Shown: in pieces, positions 60,119 through 64,000 of the stretch | How the letters are laid out: each line of letters starts with the position of its first letter | Numbering within the stretch: position 1 is the stretch's first letter | Source: Leadbetterella sp964489955 | Lineage (GTDB): Bacteria; Bacteroidota; Bacteroidia; Cytophagales; Spirosomataceae | Direction: 5' to 3' | Assembly: GCA_964489955.1 (NCBI GenBank) | Contig: CAZBAV010000004.1 | Coordinates: 65,186 to 129,185, forward strand | Length of the DNA stretch: 64,000 nucleotides | The notes under the pieces: generated by a model | Told to the model about the DNA's origin: nothing | The model's input: only the letters and a program-made list of their open reading frames with translations | Database searches by the model: none | Position numbers and translations under genes: made by a program

Positions 60119-61212
60119 ACAGCTTCTAGTTGGCTTGCAATTACCTCGTCATTAAACTTCTGGACAAATTTATAACCCTCTTCAGCCATTTCTCGTCTTA
60201 ATTCTGGTGTATCCATCAGCATCTGTATGGCATCCCTAATTACCGCTACATCATAAGGTTCTATATATACAGAATTAGGTCCTCCAGCTTCGGGAAAAAC
60301 TCCGGAATTAGTTGTTATAACGGGAGTTTTAGAATACAAAGCTTCAATAATAGGAATACCAAAGCCCTCAAAAATAGAAGGATAAACCATAATAGTAGCA
60401 AGTTGGTACACAATAGCTAATTCTCTCTGCGAAACCCCGCCCAAGTGAATAAGTTTATGTTGCAAGCCCTCCTGTGATGCATAAGATTCTAATTCATTAT
60501 AATATGCAGTCTTTTTACCTACCAAAACTAGCGTAGTATCAATATCTTTGATGGCTTTAAGTATAGATAGGGCATTTTTACGCTCCTCAAGCGTTCCTAC
60601 ATTAAGTATAAAGTTTTGAGGGATATCAAATTTACCACTTACAACTTGCTTCTCTTCATCAGAAAACGTCATTTTAAAGACATCTGAACAGCCTTGGTAG
60701 ACCACCTTTACTTTCTCCGGCTCTACTTTCAAATACTGAACTACATCTCTTTTGGTCTGCTCGCTTATTGCTATCACACAATCCGCATTTTTTGCAGCAT
60801 ATAAAAATTTCCAATAATGGATTTTCCGGTCAAAAAAAGAATATAGATTAGGATAACGAATAAAAATCAAATCATGGATTGTAACTACACTCTTTAAATC
60901 CTTAGGTAATCCTACTGGAATCTCACCAGAAAGCCCGTGAAAAACACTTATACCATCTTGTTTAATTTGCTTTTTGACCCATAACATCCTCCATAATCCC
61001 TTTAACTTTCTTTCTAAAAAAGAGTGAGGCAGCTTTTCTATTGTATTATTGGACTCAACTAAAGCTTTTCTATCTGCGTTAGGTTTGGTATTGTACAAGA
61101 AATATGAATTGTCAGGATAGTGTTTAGATAATATCCGTACTAAATCTCGGCTATAGTTACCCAAACCTGTATTATTGTGAAAAAACCTCTTAGCATCAAA
61201 ACCTATTTTCAT
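60103..61212 (-). CDS. Glycosyltransferase family 4 (GT1-like, GT-B)
   Basis: The 369-aa enzyme has the N-terminal KRFFHNNTGLGNYSRDLVRI, VTIHDLIFIRYP, FILNVGTLEERKNALSIL and the retaining donor-site motif VYPSIFEGFGIPIIEAL (EX7E). It should add a hexose from a nucleotide sugar to a surface polysaccharide or LOS. It overlaps the upstream GT2 gene by four bases (ATGA), forming a two-gene operon, and tail-overlaps the convergent GT9 gene by 16 bases. Confidence 0.92.
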   Translation of the reverse strand: MKIGFDAKRFFHNNTGLGNYSRDLVRILSKHYPDNSYFLYNTKPNADRKALVESNNTIEKLPHSFLERKLKGLWRMLWVKKQIKQDGISVFHGLSGEIPVGLPKDLKSVVTIHDLIFIRYPNLYSFFDRKIHYWKFLYAAKNADCVIAISEQTKRDVVQYLKVEPEKVKVVYQGCSDVFKMTFSDEEKQVVSGKFDIPQNFILNVGTLEERKNALSILKAIKDIDTTLVLVGKKTAYYNELESYASQEGLQHKLIHLGGVSQRELAIVYQLATIMVYPSIFEGFGIPIIEALYSKTPVITTNSGVFPEAGGPNSVYIEPYDVAVIRDAIQMLMDTPELRREMAEEGYKFVQKFNDEVIASQLEAVYKAL

Positions 61213-61982
61213 AACAACTCCTTATTAGATTGTAGCTGGCGTATCTTAGCATACTTCATAAAGGTCTCAAAAGCAGCAAACATACAAACTATAAACCCCT
61301 CAAAACCATCCAAAAACCCTTTTTTAACAAAATAGTTCTTGAAAAATTTCCAAAATGGATTAAACAAAACTTTAAACATGCTTACCCTCTTGGCTGGATT
61401 TCGAAGCACTATGTTTCTTGCAGCAATATCACTATACTTATTAATCTTAAGGCAATGTGCACTAAATGACTTATATGCCCAATGCAGCAAATCTCCTTTA
61501 AGATGCTTGTGGCTTTGAGGATTATTTAATTCTATAATTTCATGTATATTATTGTCACCTTTCCAACTAGCTCTATTACGGTTAAAAAGTCGAATCTTAC
61601 AATCTGGATACCAACCAGAATGTTTAAGCCACTTTCCACAATAATTATTTAGTCGGTTAAAAGAGTACCCATCAAAATCTAAGTTTTCCTTTACCACAAG
61701 TATAGATTCTCTCAGGGTACGAGAGAGCTCTTCATCAGCATCTAATGAAAGTACAAAGTCGTATGAAGCCTGACTATTAGCAAAGTTTTTCTGGTCAGTA
61801 AAACCAGAAAATGCATTCTCCACAAACCTTACATTATAATTTTGGCATATTTCTTTCGTTTTATCAGTAGAATAAGAGTCTATAACGACAATTTCATCTA
61901 CAACACCTTGTAGAGACTTAATACAATTGCCAATAAACTCTTCTTCATTATAAGTGATTATAACACCAGAAATCTTACCCAT
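61209..61982 (-). CDS. Glycosyltransferase family 2 (WaaE/KdtX-like)
   Basis: The 257-aa GT-A enzyme begins KISGVIITYNEEEFIGNCI, then IVVIDSYSTDKT and the metal-binding LSLDADEELS. The HSGWYPDCKIRLFNRNRASW and the LKGDLLHWAYKSFSAH segments are typical of the LPS-core beta-glucosyltransferase WaaE group. It is the first gene of the operon with the GT4 gene. The exact sugar transferred cannot be told from sequence. Confidence 0.9.
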   Translation of the reverse strand: MGKISGVIITYNEEEFIGNCIKSLQGVVDEIVVIDSYSTDKTKEICQNYNVRFVENAFSGFTDQKNFANSQASYDFVLSLDADEELSRTLRESILVVKENLDFDGYSFNRLNNYCGKWLKHSGWYPDCKIRLFNRNRASWKGDNNIHEIIELNNPQSHKHLKGDLLHWAYKSFSAHCLKINKYSDIAARNIVLRNPAKRVSMFKVLFNPFWKFFKNYFVKKGFLDGFEGFIVCMFAAFETFMKYAKIRQLQSNKELL

Positions 61983-62088
61983 ATTTTGCTTTATTCTAAT
62001 TACAAAGATAATCTATTTCTATTAAGCAAAAAGGTTGGTTAATATTTTGTTTTTTGATACCTTGCAACTATCCATAATCAAATAGCTA

Positions 62089-63015
62089 ATGTTTTCAATT
62101 ATAATTCCTTCCTGGAACAATCTAAAATACCTAGAAGTATGTATCTCAAGCATAGTAAAGAATTCTAAGTATGAACATCAAATAATTGTACATGTTAATG
62201 ACGGTAGTGATGGCACATTAGCGTATCTCCAGAAAAATAATATAGCGTACACATCTAGTCTAAGTAATGTAGGTATCTGTTTTGGTGTAAACAGTGCTAC
62301 ATCACTTTCACAGCATGATTATATCGTTTATATGAACGACGATATGTATGTATGTCCTAATTGGGACAGCCATATTATTGACGAAATTCAAAAACTCCCA
62401 GACGACAATTTTATGCTTTCCGGCACACTAATTGAGCCCAAGGATACAAAAAATCCGTGCGTTATTAATCAAAATTATGGGACGGACCTAGCCACATTTA
62501 GAGAAGACGAATTATTAAAGAATTTTACAAGCCAAACCAAAAAAGACTGGTGCGGTTCTGCATGGCCTCCGACAATTGTTAGTAAAAGAATGTGGCTTAT
62601 GGTGGGTGGATACAGTACAGAATTGTCCCCCGGAATGAGTAGTGATGATGATTTTGCGATAAAAATGTGGCACGCAGGCTGTCGCATTTTCAAAGGTATC
62701 GGTTCCAGCCGTATTTACCATTTTCAAGCTAAATCTACCTTAAGAATTAATAAAAATAAAGGTAGTAGACAATTCCTATTCAAGTGGGGTATAAATCAAT
62801 CTGGTTTCAATAAATATTTTTTAAAACGTGGTACCCCTTACACCGAAGCACTCAGTGAACCTCCTACAGCTATTCTCAAAAAAGAAGAGCGTAGAGCTAG
62901 ACTAAAAACATTTTGGTATACATTACGTTCTGGATATTCTACGTTTAAAAAACGGCTTATTTTGGGACTTGTCCAGATAAATATTTCAAACGTAATCTTG
63001 GAGAATGTAAGCTAG
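62089..63015 (+). CDS. Glycosyltransferase family 2
   Basis: The 308-aa GT-A protein has MFSIIIPSWNNLKYLEVCI, VHVNDGSDGTLAYL, the DxD-like motif VYMNDDMYVCPNWD near residue 88, and MSSDDDFAIKMWHAGCRIFKG with the probable catalytic Asp near residue 185. It has no membrane segment. It is divergent from the other GT2/GT4 pair and monocistronic. The acceptor is unknown; an envelope glycan is likely from its neighbours. Confidence 0.9.
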   Translation: MFSIIIPSWNNLKYLEVCISSIVKNSKYEHQIIVHVNDGSDGTLAYLQKNNIAYTSSLSNVGICFGVNSATSLSQHDYIVYMNDDMYVCPNWDSHIIDEIQKLPDDNFMLSGTLIEPKDTKNPCVINQNYGTDLATFREDELLKNFTSQTKKDWCGSAWPPTIVSKRMWLMVGGYSTELSPGMSSDDDFAIKMWHAGCRIFKGIGSSRIYHFQAKSTLRINKNKGSRQFLFKWGINQSGFNKYFLKRGTPYTEALSEPPTAILKKEERRARLKTFWYTLRSGYSTFKKRLILGLVQINISNVILENVS

Positions 63016-63031
63016 GATATAATAGGAGGGG

Positions 63032-63060
63032 TACATGGCATTACGTAGTAATGCCATGTA
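63032..63060. terminator. Hairpin between convergent genes
   Basis: TACATGGCATTAC and GTAATGCCATGTA form a perfect 13-base-pair stem with loop GTA, 17 bases after the GT2 stop and 7 bases beyond the convergent 63067-63366 gene. There is no T-run, so it may be a bidirectional terminator or an mRNA 3' end. Confidence 0.65.
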
Positions 63061-63066
63061 TATATA

Positions 63067-63366
63067 TTAAGACTTCTTTTCTTTAGAGCAACAAGATTTA
63101 CCTTCTGCTTTAGCCTCATTTTTTGTAACTCCTTCTGCCTTAGTTTCTGGCATAGAAGAGCATGTAGTTTTTTCACCTTTAACTTCTGCCATACCTGAAC
63201 AAGAAGCACCTTCTTTTTCCGTTAAACTGTCTTTGGAAGCACAACAGCTGGCAGTAGCTACTTCCTTGTTTTTTCTACTCTTTTTCTTTTTTCCGCCACC
63301 GTTATCAGCGGATACAGAAAAAGCAACTAGCATGACTAAAGTAAATGACGCAATGATTTTTTTCAT
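63067..63366 (-). CDS. Small exported Lys/Ser/Cys-rich protein, 99 aa
   Basis: The protein has a signal peptide (MKKIIASFTLVMLVAFSVSA) and a mature part of about 79 residues, very rich in Lys, Glu and Ser with seven cysteines, four of them in two CC pairs (ASCCASK near residue 41, KSCCSKEKKS at the C-terminus) and single Cys in ASCSG and TTCSS. No known domain was recognised. The pattern suggests metal binding or disulfide cross-linking outside the cytoplasm, but this is inference. Low-complexity sequence makes homology weak evidence. Confidence 0.65.
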   Translation of the reverse strand: MKKIIASFTLVMLVAFSVSADNGGGKKKKSRKNKEVATASCCASKDSLTEKEGASCSGMAEVKGEKTTCSSMPETKAEGVTKNEAKAEGKSCCSKEKKS

Positions 63367-63690
63367 AGTAATTAAATATTGGTTTAAACCTTCAGCAACA
63401 TATTTTATGCCAATTATAAGAATTTTATCTTAAAAAACTGCTTATCAACACTTATTTAGATTCTTTCCGCAGACAAGCTTAATACTTTCACATTTAAACA
63501 TATTGAGTATACGAGTTGCCAATAGAATTACTTCAATCCTCTACTGGATTCTGATTTGTGCATATTTAAGTGACGTTAACACCGCTGTCCGTAAGGTTTG
63601 TTGTGGTTTACATTACTTCTTTCACAAAGTAACACACTGACAGTACACATTACCTTCAAGTAGAATAACCTATTATACAATAATAGAACA
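63367..63690. other. Non-coding stretch upstream of the 99-aa gene
   Basis: No gene-like open frame, tRNA or recognised riboswitch is visible. It must hold the promoter of the minus-strand 99-aa gene; no TAnnTTTG element close to its ATG stood out. Nothing else can be supported. Confidence 0.5.
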
Positions 63691-63724
63691 ATAAAAAACG
63701 GTTACTAATAGCTTAGTAACCGTT
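63691..63724 (-). terminator. Terminator downstream of the ferredoxin gene
   Basis: AACGGTTACTAA and TTAGTAACCGTT form a perfect 12-base-pair stem with loop TAGC; on the minus strand it is followed by TTTTATTG. It lies 26 bases after the ferredoxin stop. Confidence 0.85.
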
Positions 63725-63750
63725 AAATAAAAATAATAAGTACGTCGTCT

Positions 63751-64000
63751 TTACTCTCCGTGTAGCCAAGCTTTCTTAGCTAACAGAGCTTCATCGTCTT
63801 CTACATTATCCGGATCCGGTACACAACAGTCTACCGGACATACAGCTGCACACTGAGGTTCCTCATGGAATCCAATACACTCTGTACATTTATCAGAAAC
63901 AATATAGTAAAACTCATCAGAAACAGGTTCCATTGCATCAGTACCTGATACTACTGTACCGTCTCCGTAATCAATCTCCGTCACTTTAGTACCACCAGCG
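63751..64000 (-). CDS. 2x[4Fe-4S] ferredoxin (N-terminus cut by window edge)
   Basis: The open frame continues to the right edge: upstream of the apparent GTG at 63984 the codons read Ala-Gly-Gly-Thr-Lys, matching the usual middle of this ferredoxin, so the true start is outside. Seen is the second cluster motif, CTECIGFHEEPQCAAVCPVDC, with a loop of eight residues between the second and third Cys, typical of Bacteroidota and related ferredoxins, and the C-terminus LLAKKAWLHGE. The first cluster motif lies beyond the window. It is a small cytoplasmic electron carrier. Confidence 0.93.
   Translation of the reverse strand, partial: AGGTKVTEIDYGDGTVVSGTDAMEPVSDEFYYIVSDKCTECIGFHEEPQCAAVCPVDCCVPDPDNVEDDEALLAKKAWLHGE

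Overview
The window is AT-rich chromosomal DNA from a member of the Bacteroidota, most likely a free-living Cytophagales-type bacterium. The evidence is SusC/SusD pairs, hybrid two-component regulators, BACON domains, TAnnTTTG -7 promoter elements instead of sigma-70 boxes, a PorE-like type IX secretion component, a long-form NusB and single-chain glycyl-tRNA synthetase. Genus and species cannot be read from the sequence. No rRNA, tRNA, CRISPR array, transposase or phage module was seen. One 10-base assembly gap (Ns) lies inside trxB.

Region 1 (1-3743): an almost complete M14 zinc carboxypeptidase running off the left edge, and two small exported proteins of unknown function.

Region 2 (3804-27708) is the main accessory locus. 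It reads as a xyloglucan utilization locus joined to xylose catabolism. A GH95 enzyme (fucose/galactose side chains) and a LacI-type regulator lie on the minus strand. Divergently come xylulokinase, xylose isomerase and an SSS sodium symporter. A terminator follows, then a hybrid two-component regulator, a GH31 alpha-xylosidase with a PA14 insert, SusC, SusD, a three-module surface lipoprotein and a GH5 lipoprotein with two BACON domains. The inferred flow is surface cleavage by GH5, capture by SusD and the surface lipoprotein, import by SusC, periplasmic trimming by GH31 and GH95, xylose uptake by the symporter, then XylA and XylB to xylulose 5-phosphate. A near-palindromic LacI-type operator sits between the divergent lacI and xylB promoters, and a pair of 22-base half-conserved repeats lies upstream of GH31.

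Region 3 (27858-39904) is housekeeping: malate:quinone oxidoreductase, a TlpA-like thioredoxin, UDP-GlcNAc 2-epimerase, a Mom/GNAT-like gene overlapping miaA, trhO, trxB, a PorE-like protein and hemJ.

Region 4 (40134-45515) carries two tandem complete PBP2 genes of identical length, each with its own copy of the same promoter-proximal 18-mer, followed by rodA.

Region 5 (45531-56332) has a minus-strand operon nusB-ytxH-yajC-DUF721-ldcA-small ORF-glyS, and divergently an S41 peptidase, ccmB, ccmC, ccmD, ccmE, menF and rpoN. CcmE carries a CxxxY haem-binding motif instead of HxxxY.

Region 6 (56398-64000): queuosine-precursor transporter, SGNH hydrolase, DUF4254 protein, four glycosyltransferases of envelope glycan synthesis, a small Lys/Cys-rich exported protein and the end of a 2x[4Fe-4S] ferredoxin gene cut by the right edge.
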